This document shows, in pieces, positions 53,361 through 63,080 of a DNA stretch of 64,000 nt. The stretch spans positions 62,001 through 126,000 of the forward strand of contig JAKVNF010000002.1 of assembly GCA_022483465.1 (NCBI GenBank), given 5' to 3'. The notes beneath the pieces were generated by a model. The model ran no database searches. It saw only the letters and a list, made by a program, of their open reading frames with translations, and was not told the origin of the DNA. Numbering within the stretch: position 1 is the first letter of the stretch; each line of letters begins with the position of its first letter. This DNA is from Lachnospiraceae bacterium. Its GTDB lineage: Bacteria; Bacillota; Clostridia; Lachnospirales; Lachnospiraceae. The position numbers were made by a program, and so were the translations under genes.

Positions 53361-54908
53361 GTGAAGAACGTAGGTAAATTCTTTCAAACCATCGGGAAGA
53401 AACTCCCCTTCCTGAAGAGCCTCAAGTTCCGGATCTTCCTCCTGTGCTTTCTGATGAGCATCATCCCGAGCCTGGTGCTGTACTACTCGGTGCTGAAGAA
53501 CTACGAGAAGCGGGTGGTGAGCGTTAGGGAGAGCGAGGCGCAGACGCAGCTTCGGGTCCTCGCCAACCACCTGATCCTCTACGGGTACCTGGAGGACCCG
53601 GCCTCCGAGATCGTCAATGCGGAGCTCGCCCAGTTCTCCTCCTTCTACGACGGCCGGGTTCTGGTCATCGACTCGAACCTGAAAGTCATCAAGGACACCT
53701 ATGACATGTCCACGGGAAAGACCGCAGTCTCCGAGGACATCGTGAACTGCCTCTTAAAGGGTTCCAAGGCCGCGACCGCGCGGTACGACCGGCAGGACTC
53801 CTACATCGAGGTCATCATGCCGATCTCCGAGACCGCCTCCCTCGAGGATGCGGACTACTCCGGGGAGGACGTGCAGGAGACCGTCCACGGCGTCCTCCTT
53901 GCCTCCGTCTCCACGGAGACGGTGCGGACGACCCTGGAACTGTTGCGAAGACGGGCAGAGCTTCTCAACATCATCATGGGGCTTGTGTGCTTTACACTCT
54001 CCCTTCTTCTCTCGGAGCTTCTTGTGCGGCCCTTTGAAAAGCTCACCACCAAGATCTCGGCGGTTCGGGCGGGCTACAGTTCCGACCCGGTGGAGGTCCA
54101 CGACTACCTGGAGACCGAGCACATCGTGGACGCCTTCAACGAGGTCCTCGGCAGGATGCGGGCCTTGGACGAGTCGAGACAGGAGTTTGTCTCCAACGTC
54201 TCCCATGAGCTCAAGACCCCGATGACCTCCATGAAGGTTCTCGCGGACTCGCTCCTTGCGGATCCCAACACCCCGCCGGAGATGTACCGGGAGTTCCTGA
54301 CCGACATCGACAACGAGATCGATCGGGAGAACAAGATCATCGCGGAGCTCTTAAATCTTGCCAAGATGGACCGGCGCCAGGTGCCGATGAACATCTCCAC
54401 CGTCAACATCAACGCGCTCCTCGAGATCATCATGAAGCGGGTGCGGCCCCTTGCCCAGCAGCGTGACATCGAGCTCACCCTGATCTCCGAGCGGGACGTG
54501 ACGGCGGAGGTGGATGAGGTGAAGATGACCATGGTGTTCACGAATCTCATCGAGAACGCGGTCAAGTACAACAAGGAGCACGGGACCGTCAAGGTCACGA
54601 TCAACAGCGATGCGAGAAACTTCATCCTGACGGTGGAGGACACCGGCATCGGCATCCCGGAGGAGTCCCAGGGGCGTGTCTTCGAGCGCTTCTACCGCGT
54701 GGACAAGTCCCGCTCTCGGGAGGTGGGCGGCACCGGCCTTGGCCTTTCCATCACCAAGAGCGCCGTGCTCCTGCACCGGGGAACCATCGAGTTAACCAGC
54801 AAAGTCGGGGAGGGCTCCACCTTCAAGGTCACCATCCCCTTGAGCTATATCCGTGTCCCGGACCAGGACACGGCGGCAGGACAACAACATGCCAATCCGA
54901 TCCATTAA
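53361..54908 (+). CDS. Sensor histidine kinase
   Basis: GTG start at 53361, with AGGA upstream. Two membrane segments (IFLLCFLMSIIPSLVLYYSV; IIMGLVCFTLSLLLSELLV) enclose an extracellular sensor of about 165 residues. A HAMP-like linker and the H-box SNVSHELKTPMTSMKVLAD, N-box TNLIENAVKYN and G-boxes DTGIGIPEES and GGTGLGLSI follow. It should phosphorylate the regulator encoded 12 bp upstream. It overlaps the following lipoprotein gene by 20 bp. Confidence 0.94.
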   Translation: MKNVGKFFQTIGKKLPFLKSLKFRIFLLCFLMSIIPSLVLYYSVLKNYEKRVVSVRESEAQTQLRVLANHLILYGYLEDPASEIVNAELAQFSSFYDGRVLVIDSNLKVIKDTYDMSTGKTAVSEDIVNCLLKGSKAATARYDRQDSYIEVIMPISETASLEDADYSGEDVQETVHGVLLASVSTETVRTTLELLRRRAELLNIIMGLVCFTLSLLLSELLVRPFEKLTTKISAVRAGYSSDPVEVHDYLETEHIVDAFNEVLGRMRALDESRQEFVSNVSHELKTPMTSMKVLADSLLADPNTPPEMYREFLTDIDNEIDRENKIIAELLNLAKMDRRQVPMNISTVNINALLEIIMKRVRPLAQQRDIELTLISERDVTAEVDEVKMTMVFTNLIENAVKYNKEHGTVKVTINSDARNFILTVEDTGIGIPEESQGRVFERFYRVDKSRSREVGGTGLGLSITKSAVLLHRGTIELTSKVGEGSTFKVTIPLSYIRVPDQDTAAGQQHANPIH

Positions 54909-55941
54909 ACCAAAAAGACGGGCAGGGATGGGGCTTCTCTCCCTGCTCCTTGCGGCCGCCCTCCTTCTCTGCGGCTGCCGCCAGAGCGGGAGCACTGCCG
55001 CGCAGGATGCTGCGGCGGGGTACCGAATCTTCTACCTGAACCAGGACGAGACCGCGGTAACCGCAAAGACCTATGTGCCGTATACGCACTTTGCAAGCGA
55101 GGACACGGGCTCCACAGACACCGAGAACCTCTCCGAGGAGAGCACAGCTGAAGATACCAGCAGCATGGAGACCGAGGACTACATCAGCGACATGCTGCGG
55201 CAGCTCGCCAATTCGGATGAGGTCCAGTACGGAGCGCCCCTCAAGGGGATCACCGTCCTCTCGAGGAACCTCGTCAGCGGGAACCTGACCCTCAACCTCT
55301 CCGAGGACTACGCGAAACTTGACAGCATCAAGCAGATCCTGGTGCGGGCGGCCATCGTCCTGACCCTATGTCAGCTGGACGACGTGTCCACGGTGACCCT
55401 CCTCCTCGAGGGCCAGCCCGTGGAGGATGCGGACGGGAAGGAGATCGGCGCTGAGAGCGCCGACGACTTCATCTCGAGCTCCGGCTCCGAGATCCAGAAC
55501 TACCAGAGAGAGCGGCTCCACCTGTACTTTGCCAACGAGACCGGCGACAAGCTGGTGGACACCTACCGAAACGTCGTCTACAACAGCAACATCTCCACCG
55601 AGCGGGTGGTGGTGGAGCAGGTGATCAAGGGGCCCAACTCCGACGTGGTCTACCCCACGGTGAACCCGGACACCAAGGTCATCGGCGTCACCACGAGAGA
55701 CCGGGTCTGCTACGTCAACCTGGACGAGACCTTCCTCACGGATCCCTACAACGTGACCTCCCAGGTGGCGGTCTACTCCATCGTCAACGCCCTGACCCAG
55801 CTCCCCACCGTGAACCAGGTGCAGTTCTCGATCAACGGTGAGACCAACATCTCCTTCATGGAGAACCAGAAGTTCACCAGCGTCTACACCTTCAACGGCG
55901 ACGTGGTGGCAAGCACCGAGAGCACCCCATCCCAGAACTAA
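54889..55941 (+). CDS. GerMN-domain lipoprotein
   Basis: The start at 54889 lies inside the kinase gene and has GCAGGAC upstream, so the two are coupled. A lipobox LLCGC follows the signal. Two GerMN-type domains are visible (about residues 45-195 and 205-340: ITVLSRNLVSGNLTLNLSED; VVEQVIKGP, CYVNLDETFLTD, QVAVYSIVNALTQLPTVNQV). GerMN proteins include sporulation GerM and actinobacterial LpqB. It may modulate the kinase at the membrane. Confidence 0.85.
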   Translation: MPIRSIKPKRRAGMGLLSLLLAAALLLCGCRQSGSTAAQDAAAGYRIFYLNQDETAVTAKTYVPYTHFASEDTGSTDTENLSEESTAEDTSSMETEDYISDMLRQLANSDEVQYGAPLKGITVLSRNLVSGNLTLNLSEDYAKLDSIKQILVRAAIVLTLCQLDDVSTVTLLLEGQPVEDADGKEIGAESADDFISSSGSEIQNYQRERLHLYFANETGDKLVDTYRNVVYNSNISTERVVVEQVIKGPNSDVVYPTVNPDTKVIGVTTRDRVCYVNLDETFLTDPYNVTSQVAVYSIVNALTQLPTVNQVQFSINGETNISFMENQKFTSVYTFNGDVVASTESTPSQN

Positions 55942-55956
55942 ATTTCAACTTCTAAC

Positions 55957-55998
55957 CTCCCCCGGAAGGGCCACAGCCCCCTCCGGGGGAGCTTTTTT
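55957..55998 (+). terminator. Terminator of the regulator-kinase-GerMN operon
   Basis: CTCCCCCGG pairs with CCGGGGGAG followed by CTTTTTT. Confidence 0.85.
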
Positions 55999-56189
55999 GC
56001 GCACGGAAGAGCCGGAAAGCAACAGCGGAAATGACAGGTTGCTGAAGTTTGCCGGTATGATTTCGCGTCGGATATGTTAAAATTTATCTGGAACGCGGAA
56101 AAACATGCCGCCTTCGCGTGACGAACCTGTCGCGAAAGCGGTTAGAATGTATAGAGAAGACTGACACCGAACAGGAGAGGCAGGGAAAG

Positions 56190-56753
56190 ATGGAAGATGA
56201 AAAAATTCTGGATCTGTACTTTGCGCGCAACCAGCGGGCGATCAACGAGACCCAGGACAAGTACGGGACATTCTGCGGATCCATCGCAAAGCGGATTCTG
56301 CGCAATCCGGAGGACGCGGAGGAGTGCGTGAACGACACCTGGTACCGGGCCTGGAACGCCATTCCGCCGGCAAGGCCCACGCGCTTTTCGGCATATCTGG
56401 CAAAGATCACAAGAAACCTCTCCCTGAATCTCCTCACCAGGGAGAACGCAAAAAAGCGCGGGAGCGATACCTATGAGGCCTGCGCGGAGGAGCTCGAAGA
56501 AGCGCTGCCCGCCCGGGACGGCAATGTCGAGGAGACCGTGGACGCGGTGGCCCTCGGCAAGATTGTCAGCGGGTTTTTAAGGGAGCAGAACGAGACCGCA
56601 AGGCGGGTCTTTGTGCAGCGCTACTTCTACTTTGAGACCGTGGAGAAGATCGCGGCGGACAGCCAGCTCTCCGAGTCGGGGGTGCGCATGAGCCTTCTGC
56701 GAAGCAGAAAGGCCCTGCGGGATGTCCTCATAAGGGAGGGCTTGACACTATGA
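56190..56753 (+). CDS. ECF-like sigma-70 family RNA polymerase sigma factor
   Basis: The start at 56190 follows GGAGAGGCAGGG. The 187-residue protein has region 2 (LDLYFARNQRAINETQDKYG, RNPEDAEECVNDTWYRAWNA) and region 4 (FVQRYFYFETVEKIAADSQL, SESGVRMSLLRSRKALRDVL). The early part resembles a Firmicutes ECF group often followed by a membrane anti-sigma factor. Its stop overlaps the next start (ATGA). Confidence 0.88.
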   Translation: MEDEKILDLYFARNQRAINETQDKYGTFCGSIAKRILRNPEDAEECVNDTWYRAWNAIPPARPTRFSAYLAKITRNLSLNLLTRENAKKRGSDTYEACAEELEEALPARDGNVEETVDAVALGKIVSGFLREQNETARRVFVQRYFYFETVEKIAADSQLSESGVRMSLLRSRKALRDVLIREGLTL

Positions 56754-57160
56754 TGCGGGCGGTACTTCGAACCGGCGCGGTGCTCCTTGCGGCCCTCCTC
56801 CCGGGGGCTTCCGTCTGCGCCTGCGCCAAGGCAGAACCAAAGGCGCAGACCGCGCAGACGGCAGCTGCGGAAGACATGGAGGAGACGAGTGCCGGCCCGG
56901 TGGTCCTTCTCTGGACCGACGGAAAGCTCACGGACAAGGAGCTTCAAGACCTTCTTTCCCGGTACGACCTTTCTCTTGTCTACGACTACGAGAACTTTGA
57001 CGCCTATGCGCTGCAGGCGAACAATGCCCTGACCGATGCGGAGACGGACAAGCTCCTTTCCGATCTTTCCAAGGAGCCCTGCGTCCTGCAGGCGCTCCCG
57101 GATGAGGTGGTTACCCTCGACGGGATGGGCGATACCATGGACCTGGAAGAAGCGCAGTGA
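56750..57160 (+). CDS. Small exported protein in the sigma/anti-sigma operon
   Basis: The 136-residue product has a signal sequence (TGAVLLAALLPGASVCAC), possibly a lipoprotein. It then has a Thr/Ala linker and a compact domain (LSRYDLSLVYDYENFDAYAL, NALTDAETDKLLSDLSKEPC, VLQALPDEVVTLD). That domain resembles a peptidase-propeptide or I9-inhibitor fold by pattern only. Translational coupling to the sigma gene suggests a role in sensing or controlling it. No family is certain. Confidence 0.7.
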   Translation: MMRAVLRTGAVLLAALLPGASVCACAKAEPKAQTAQTAAAEDMEETSAGPVVLLWTDGKLTDKELQDLLSRYDLSLVYDYENFDAYALQANNALTDAETDKLLSDLSKEPCVLQALPDEVVTLDGMGDTMDLEEAQ

Positions 57161-57187
57161 GAAGCACGGCAGTTGGGAGGGAATATC

Positions 57188-57889
57188 ATGGCAGATGAGG
57201 AGAAGACAAAAAAGACCGAGCGCCTGCTTCTTGGCATCGGGGAGATCGATGAGGACCTGGTCGATCTGGAACAGCCCGGCGCCCCGAAGGAGATGGAGCA
57301 GGAGAAGAACCGGGAGGAGAAGGAGAGCCGGCGCTTCCGGGCCCAGTACTTTATCGGCTTTGCCGCGGCGGCGATCATTCTCGCCGTCGTGATCCCGGTG
57401 GTCATGTCCCACCGGCACCTGGCAACGAAGCAGATCGCTGCGGGCACCGAGGCGACGATCGAGGCAGAGTACCAGACGGCCGCAGCAGATATGGCGACCA
57501 AGGAGGCCGCCGTCGCCGCGGCGACGGAAGTCACGGGCCTGTCTGACGCAGAACAATCGTCTGGCATCACCTTTGCCGCGCCCACCCCGGAGGAGGTGGC
57601 AGCGCTCTCCGACAGCACAGCGCTCAAGGACGTTGTCACCGCCAAGGCGGAGGGGACCGATGGCACCATCACGGTGACCTATCTCGATGCCGATGGAAAC
57701 ACCATCATGAGCCTTAGTAAGACCACCAGGACCAGCGCGGTGGGGAGCAAGGCGCAGACCGAGGCCGACACAGTCCATGGCTGGACCGAAGGCAGCGCCT
57801 CCTACCACATCGAGGCAAATGAGGACACCGTCACGCTCCGGGATCTCACAAGGATCCGGGACCTGGTGGAGGACAGTGAAGCACAGTAA
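57188..57889 (+). CDS. Putative membrane anti-sigma factor
   Basis: GGGAGGG precedes the start at 57188. The 233-residue protein has an acidic/charged cytoplasmic N-terminus (about 57 residues, ERLLLGIGEIDEDLVDLEQ). One membrane helix (FIGFAAAAIILAVVIPVVM) and an extracellular domain (ITVTYLDADGNTIMSLSKTT) follow. This topology and position after a sigma gene fit an anti-sigma factor, the cytoplasmic part holding the sigma factor. No zinc motif is present. Confidence 0.7.
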   Translation: MADEEKTKKTERLLLGIGEIDEDLVDLEQPGAPKEMEQEKNREEKESRRFRAQYFIGFAAAAIILAVVIPVVMSHRHLATKQIAAGTEATIEAEYQTAAADMATKEAAVAAATEVTGLSDAEQSSGITFAAPTPEEVAALSDSTALKDVVTAKAEGTDGTITVTYLDADGNTIMSLSKTTRTSAVGSKAQTEADTVHGWTEGSASYHIEANEDTVTLRDLTRIRDLVEDSEAQ

Positions 57890-57922
57890 CCAAAGAACAG
57901 TTAGTTAGGAGCATATACAAGC

Positions 57923-60900
57923 ATGCAGCAGAATAACGGATCCCTTGTCACGGCAGCACAGTTGGAGAAAAGCGGCGCCTACCGGGTAGAGCGCACCCAG
58001 TTTCTCCCGGACATCAACACGACAGGGTATCTGCTCCGGCACAAGAAGACCGGAGCAAGGGTGATCCTCCTTCCCTGTGAGGATCCCAACAAGGTCTTTT
58101 ACATCGGGTTCCGCACCCCGCCGAAGGATTCCACCGGCGTGGCCCACATCATTGAGCACACGGTGCTGTGCGGGTCCGAGCACTTCCCGGTCCGGGATCC
58201 CTTCCTGGAGGTGGTGAAGGGCTCGATGAACACCTTCTTAAACGCCATGACCTACCCGGACAAGACCGTGTACCCGGTGGCCTCGACCAACGAGAGGGAC
58301 TTTGAAAACCTGATGCACATCTACTGCGATGCGGTGTTTCACCCCAACATCTACCGGGAGCAGAACATCTTCCGGCAGGAGGGCTGGCACATCGAGGCGC
58401 TCCCTCACACGCCCGGCGGGGAGGACATCGACACCGACTCGGAGCTGACGATCAACGGCGTCGTGTACAACGAGATGCGGGGCGCCATGAGCAGCGCCGA
58501 TGATGTCCTAAACGACAAGATCCTGCAGAGCCTCTACCCGGATACCACCTATGCGAACGTCTCGGGCGGAGACCCGGAGAGAATCCCGGACCTCACCTAT
58601 GAGAAGTACCTGGATTTCCACAGGACTTTCTACCATCCCTCCAACAGCTATCTCTTCCTCTACGGCGACATGGACATGGAAGAGCGCCTCGACTGGCTCG
58701 ATAGAAACTACCTGGGCAAGTACGAGAAGCGGGATGTGGACTCTGCGATCAACCTGCAGGCGCCCTTTGCGGCCCCGGTCAGAAAGGCCTTCCCGGTGGC
58801 CATCCTCGACGGGGAGGATCCCGCCGGCAAGGCGGTCCTCTCCTGGAACGTGTCCATCCCCACCCGGAATGAGGAGGAGAACCTCGCCTTCAAGGTGCTC
58901 GACTACACGTTGGTCGACGCCGAGGGCGCCCCGGTGAAGGAGGCCCTTCGCAAAAAGAACATCGGCGCCTCGGTGTCGAGCCTCTACGAGTCCGGCATCC
59001 GGCAGCCCTACTACAGCATCAGCGCCCGCTTTGCGGATGTCAAAGATGAGGCGGAGTTTGTCAAAACCATTGAGGACACCCTGCGGAGCCTCGCAGAGCA
59101 CGGGATCGACGAGAAGGCCCTTCTTGCCGGCATCAACTTCTACGAGTTCCACTACCGGGAGGCGGACTTTGGGAGCTTCCCGAGAGGTATCGCCTTCGGC
59201 CTCGACATCCTGGACGACTGGCTCTATGACGATGACCATGCCTTCCTTGCCCTGGACGATGGGAAGTACTTTGATGCCCTGAAGGAGAAGGTGGGCACCG
59301 AGTACTTCACCTCCCTGATCCAGCGGTTCCTCCTCGACAACTGCCACAAGGCGGTGGTGACCCTGACCCCGGAGCCGGGACTCCAGACAAGGCAGGACGC
59401 AGCCCTCAAGGAGAAGATGGCGGCCTACCGGGCCTCCCTCTCCGAGAAGGAGCGGAAGAGGATCGTCGACGAGACCATCGCCCTCAAGACCTGGCAGACG
59501 ACGCCCGACACCGAGGAGGCTCTCCAGAGCATCCCGGTCCTTGCAAGGAGCGATCTCAAGAGGGAGGCGCTGCTTCCCGTCAACGTCCTCCTTTCCCCGG
59601 ACGGGAAGCAGTTGTCTTCCCTTCCCGAGAGAGGACCGGTTGTCATTTCCCACCCGGTCTTTACCTCCGGCATCGACTACGTCAACTTCCAGTTTGACTT
59701 CTCAAAGATCCCGGCGCGGCTCTTCCCCTGCGTGGCGATCCTGCGGACCGTCCTGGGGGCCCTGGATACGGAGCACTACGGGTATGCGGCCCTGGACCAG
59801 GAGGTCACGATCCGGACCGGCGGCATCTACCCCAACACCTCGATGTTCCCGTCTGCAAAGAAGGAGGGGGTCTGCACCCTGCGCTTTGAGGTCACGATGA
59901 AGGTGCTGGATCGGAACCTCGAAGCCGGCATGGACCTTGCCGCAGAGATCATCCGAAACACGAAGTACACAGATGTCAAGCGGATCATCGAGGTCCTCGA
60001 GGAGGAGGTCTCCGAGATGAAGGCCTCCCTCCCGGAGAGCGGCCACGCCACTGCGGCCTGCCGGGCAAGGAGCCAGTGCGACGAATCGGCGAAGATCCAG
60101 GACCAGCTCTCCGGAATCGACGCCTACCGCTCGATGTCGAAGATCCTGGAGGATCTGAAGGCCGGGACGGACGTCGAGGGCTTCCTGGAAAAGCTGAAGG
60201 AAACCGCGGCCTTCCTGTTCCGCAGGGAGAACCTCTTCCTCGACATCACGGCGGATGCAAAGACGACGGGGAAAGCGCTTCCTCTGCTTGCGGCCTTTGC
60301 CGACGCCCTGCCGGAAACGGGAGAAACTGCTCCCGCCGACTGGGATCTTGCCCCCTATGCGCCGGATCTCACGAAGGGCTCCGAGGGCTTTGCCACCGCG
60401 GGAAGTGTCCAGTACGTGGCGGCCGCCGGAAACTTTGTGCGGGCGGGCTACCGCTACACCGGCGCGATGGACGTGCTGCGGGTGATTCTCGGCTATGACT
60501 ATCTCTGGCAGCGCATCCGGGTGCTGGGCGGCGCCTATGGCTGCATGAGCGGTTTTGGGCGGACCGGCGGTGCCTTCTTTGTCACCTACCGGGATCCCCA
60601 CCTTCTGGACTCGCTGTTTGTCTTTGCCCAGGCGGCAGAGTACCTGGAGCACTACGACTGCGACGAGCGGGCGATGACAAAGTCCGTCATCGGCGCCGTG
60701 TCCGCCCTGGACCGGCCCCTCTCGCCCCGGCAGATGGGACGCTACTCCCTGCAGGCACTCCTCACCGGGGTCACCGGCGAGGACCTGCAGCGGGAGCGGG
60801 ATGAGGTGCTCACCTGCACCAAAGAGGATATCCGGGCGCTGGCCGGTCCCGTCCGGGCGTTTTTGAGCCAGAGCTGCATCTGCGTCATCGGCTCGAAGGA

Positions 60901-60952
60901 CCGGATTGATGAGACTGGCTACGTGTTTGACCGCATCGAGCAGCTGATCTGA
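57923..60952 (+). CDS. M16C-family zinc metalloprotease (presequence protease-like)
   Basis: The 1009-residue protein has the inverted zinc motif in VAHIIEHTVLCGSEHFP (HxxEH) and the downstream Glu region NTFLNAMTYPDKTVYPVAS. It is followed by the M16C-associated domain and a second M16 half. This is the layout of PreP/insulinase-like peptidases that degrade peptides in a closed chamber. TTAGGAGC precedes the start. It is followed by DUF4349, era and recO with short gaps. Confidence 0.93.
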   Translation: MQQNNGSLVTAAQLEKSGAYRVERTQFLPDINTTGYLLRHKKTGARVILLPCEDPNKVFYIGFRTPPKDSTGVAHIIEHTVLCGSEHFPVRDPFLEVVKGSMNTFLNAMTYPDKTVYPVASTNERDFENLMHIYCDAVFHPNIYREQNIFRQEGWHIEALPHTPGGEDIDTDSELTINGVVYNEMRGAMSSADDVLNDKILQSLYPDTTYANVSGGDPERIPDLTYEKYLDFHRTFYHPSNSYLFLYGDMDMEERLDWLDRNYLGKYEKRDVDSAINLQAPFAAPVRKAFPVAILDGEDPAGKAVLSWNVSIPTRNEEENLAFKVLDYTLVDAEGAPVKEALRKKNIGASVSSLYESGIRQPYYSISARFADVKDEAEFVKTIEDTLRSLAEHGIDEKALLAGINFYEFHYREADFGSFPRGIAFGLDILDDWLYDDDHAFLALDDGKYFDALKEKVGTEYFTSLIQRFLLDNCHKAVVTLTPEPGLQTRQDAALKEKMAAYRASLSEKERKRIVDETIALKTWQTTPDTEEALQSIPVLARSDLKREALLPVNVLLSPDGKQLSSLPERGPVVISHPVFTSGIDYVNFQFDFSKIPARLFPCVAILRTVLGALDTEHYGYAALDQEVTIRTGGIYPNTSMFPSAKKEGVCTLRFEVTMKVLDRNLEAGMDLAAEIIRNTKYTDVKRIIEVLEEEVSEMKASLPESGHATAACRARSQCDESAKIQDQLSGIDAYRSMSKILEDLKAGTDVEGFLEKLKETAAFLFRRENLFLDITADAKTTGKALPLLAAFADALPETGETAPADWDLAPYAPDLTKGSEGFATAGSVQYVAAAGNFVRAGYRYTGAMDVLRVILGYDYLWQRIRVLGGAYGCMSGFGRTGGAFFVTYRDPHLLDSLFVFAQAAEYLEHYDCDERAMTKSVIGAVSALDRPLSPRQMGRYSLQALLTGVTGEDLQRERDEVLTCTKEDIRALAGPVRAFLSQSCICVIGSKDRIDETGYVFDRIEQLI

Positions 60953-60989
60953 AACGCGCGCGGCGGTGCGGGGAAATAGGAGGAGCGAT

Positions 60990-62111
60990 ATGAGACGACA
61001 CACCCTGACTCTGCTTGCCGCCGTTTTGACCGGCTCCCTGGCACTTTCTGCCTGCGGCGCGGCAACGACGAGCAGTGCAGGACCAAGTTCCGACGGCTAT
61101 GCGGAGAGTTATCTCGCAGACAACGCCGTCGCCGACAAGGCCTCTGTCAACGAGGACCCCTCCCTCTCCTGGGACAGCGCCTCCCTGGCGGCAACGGATG
61201 CCGGCGGGCAGGATACCGGGGAGACAGACGGGGCCGTTGCCACTGACACCGCCTCTGGGCAAAAGCTCGTTGTGACTTTGAACTACAGCGTGGAGACCAA
61301 GGACCTGGACGCCCTGGAACAGAGCATCCTGGAGGAGACCAAGAAGCTTGGCGGGTACGTGGAGGCCTCCAGCAAGGACGGCGCGAACGATTCGGACGAC
61401 TCCTGGTACGGCCGCTATGCGACCTACACGCTGCGCATCCCGAGCGGGAAGCTTGACGAGTTTGCCACCGCCCTGGAGGGGGAGTCCAGCGTCACCAGTA
61501 AGTCTACGGACACCCAGGACATCACCCTGCAGTACATCGACACGGACTCGCGAAAGACCGCCCTGGAGACGGAGCAGAAGCGCCTCGAGGAGATGTTAAA
61601 GGAAGCGGAGTCCGTTGACGACCTGATCCAGATCGAGAACGCCCTGACCGATGTCAGGAGTGAGCTCCAGGAGCTGGAGACGACCCTTCGCCACTACGAC
61701 AACCAGGTCTCCTACAGCACCGTCAACATCTCGGTGACGGAGACCAAGGAGTACACGGTGGTGACCGAGTCAAGGACCATGGCAGAGCGGATCCGGGACG
61801 GCTTTTCGAGCTCCGTCGAGGAGCTCCGGGACCACGTGGAGAACCTTGCCGTGGACCTTGTCTCCAACGCGCCGATGATCCTCTACTACCTGGCCCTTGC
61901 CATCATCGTGATTCTTCTGATCCGCCTTGCGGTGGCGATCCTCGTCGCCATCTTTGCATCCAGGGAGTGGAAGGAAAAGCGCAGGGCCAAAAAGAGAGCG
62001 CGCAAAGAAGCGAAGGAAAAGAAGAAAGAGGACCGGGCCCGGGAAAAGCAGCTCGAGCGGGAAGAGGAGAAAAAGCTCCTGCAAGAGGATAAGAAAAAAA
62101 CCAGCAAGTGA
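60990..62111 (+). CDS. DUF4349-domain lipoprotein
   Basis: The start at 60990 follows AGGAGG. The lipobox is LSAC. The DUF4349 domain has LVVTLNYSVETKDLDALEQS, GGYVEASSKDG, YTLRIPSGKLDEFATAL, YIDTDSRKTALETEQKRLEE and NQVSYSTVNISVTE. A membrane helix (LALAIIVILLIRLAVAILVA) and a highly basic, Glu/Lys-rich cytoplasmic tail (KKRARKEAKEKKKEDRAREK) follow. Function unknown. It is 12 bp upstream of era. Confidence 0.85.
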   Translation: MRRHTLTLLAAVLTGSLALSACGAATTSSAGPSSDGYAESYLADNAVADKASVNEDPSLSWDSASLAATDAGGQDTGETDGAVATDTASGQKLVVTLNYSVETKDLDALEQSILEETKKLGGYVEASSKDGANDSDDSWYGRYATYTLRIPSGKLDEFATALEGESSVTSKSTDTQDITLQYIDTDSRKTALETEQKRLEEMLKEAESVDDLIQIENALTDVRSELQELETTLRHYDNQVSYSTVNISVTETKEYTVVTESRTMAERIRDGFSSSVEELRDHVENLAVDLVSNAPMILYYLALAIIVILLIRLAVAILVAIFASREWKEKRRAKKRARKEAKEKKKEDRAREKQLEREEEKKLLQEDKKKTSK

Positions 62112-62123
62112 TAAGGAGTACGT

Positions 62124-63059
62124 ATGGCAAAGGCAGGTTTTGCAGCCATCATCGGCAAGCCCAATGTTGGCAAGTCGACCCTGATGAATACCCTGATCGG
62201 GCAGAAGATCGCAATCACGTCCTACAAGCCCCAGACGACGAGAAATCAGATCCGGACGATCTACACGGATGAGAACGGGCAGGTCGTCTTTCTGGACACT
62301 CCGGGCATCTTTACCGCAAAGGACCGGCTCGGCCGGTACATGGAGAAGTCCGCAGAGAACGCGATCCAGGACGTGGACGTCGTCCTCTGGCTCGTGGAGC
62401 CAAAGGACAAGCTCAAGGAGGAGGACCTGGCGGTCCTATCTCTTGTTGCCAAGTCCGGTTCCCCGGTCATTATCGTGATCACCAAGACCGATACCGTGAA
62501 GAAGGAGGTCGTCCTCGCCGTCATCGCCGCCTATGCGAACGCCTGGCAGAAGGAGACCGGAAAGGATCTGCCTGACATCATTCCGGTGTCCGCAAGGACA
62601 AGGAACGGGATGGAGGAGCTCAAATCCCTCATCTTTGACAAGCTCCCGGAGGGGGAGCCCTTCTACGACCCGGAGGAGGTCACCACCCAGACCCAGCGGG
62701 AGATCGCAGCGGAGATCATAAGGGAGAAGGCCCTTCGCCTTCTGCAGGAGGAGGTGCCCCACGGCATCGCCGTGGAGATCCGCACGATGCACCAAAGGAA
62801 GGCAAAGGGCGGCGCCGGTGAGATCTGGGACATCGACGCGGACGTCTTCTGCGAGCGGGAGTCCCACAAGGGCATCATCATCGGCAAGGGCGGCGCGATG
62901 CTCAAGAAGATCGGCACCGCGGCCCGGATCGACATGGAAAACATGCTGCAGAGCAAGGTCAACCTCCACCTGTTCGTGAAGGTGCGCCCGGGCTGGAAGG
63001 ATGACGCCGGGACCCTTCGGGGCCTTGGCTACGACGAGAAAAAGCTCCGGAAGGAGTAA
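62124..63059 (+). CDS. era: GTPase Era
   Basis: AAGGAGTACGT precedes the start. The 311-residue protein has G1 GKPNVGKSTLMN, a G2 region TTRNQI, G3 DTPGI, G4 TKTD and G5 VSART. The C-terminal KH domain contains HKGIIIGKGGAMLKKIG. Era binds 16S rRNA late in 30S subunit maturation and is essential in most bacteria. Confidence 0.97.
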   Translation: MAKAGFAAIIGKPNVGKSTLMNTLIGQKIAITSYKPQTTRNQIRTIYTDENGQVVFLDTPGIFTAKDRLGRYMEKSAENAIQDVDVVLWLVEPKDKLKEEDLAVLSLVAKSGSPVIIVITKTDTVKKEVVLAVIAAYANAWQKETGKDLPDIIPVSARTRNGMEELKSLIFDKLPEGEPFYDPEEVTTQTQREIAAEIIREKALRLLQEEVPHGIAVEIRTMHQRKAKGGAGEIWDIDADVFCERESHKGIIIGKGGAMLKKIGTAARIDMENMLQSKVNLHLFVKVRPGWKDDAGTLRGLGYDEKKLRKE

Positions 63060-63080
63060 CAAAGAAGGAGGTGTTCGCCC

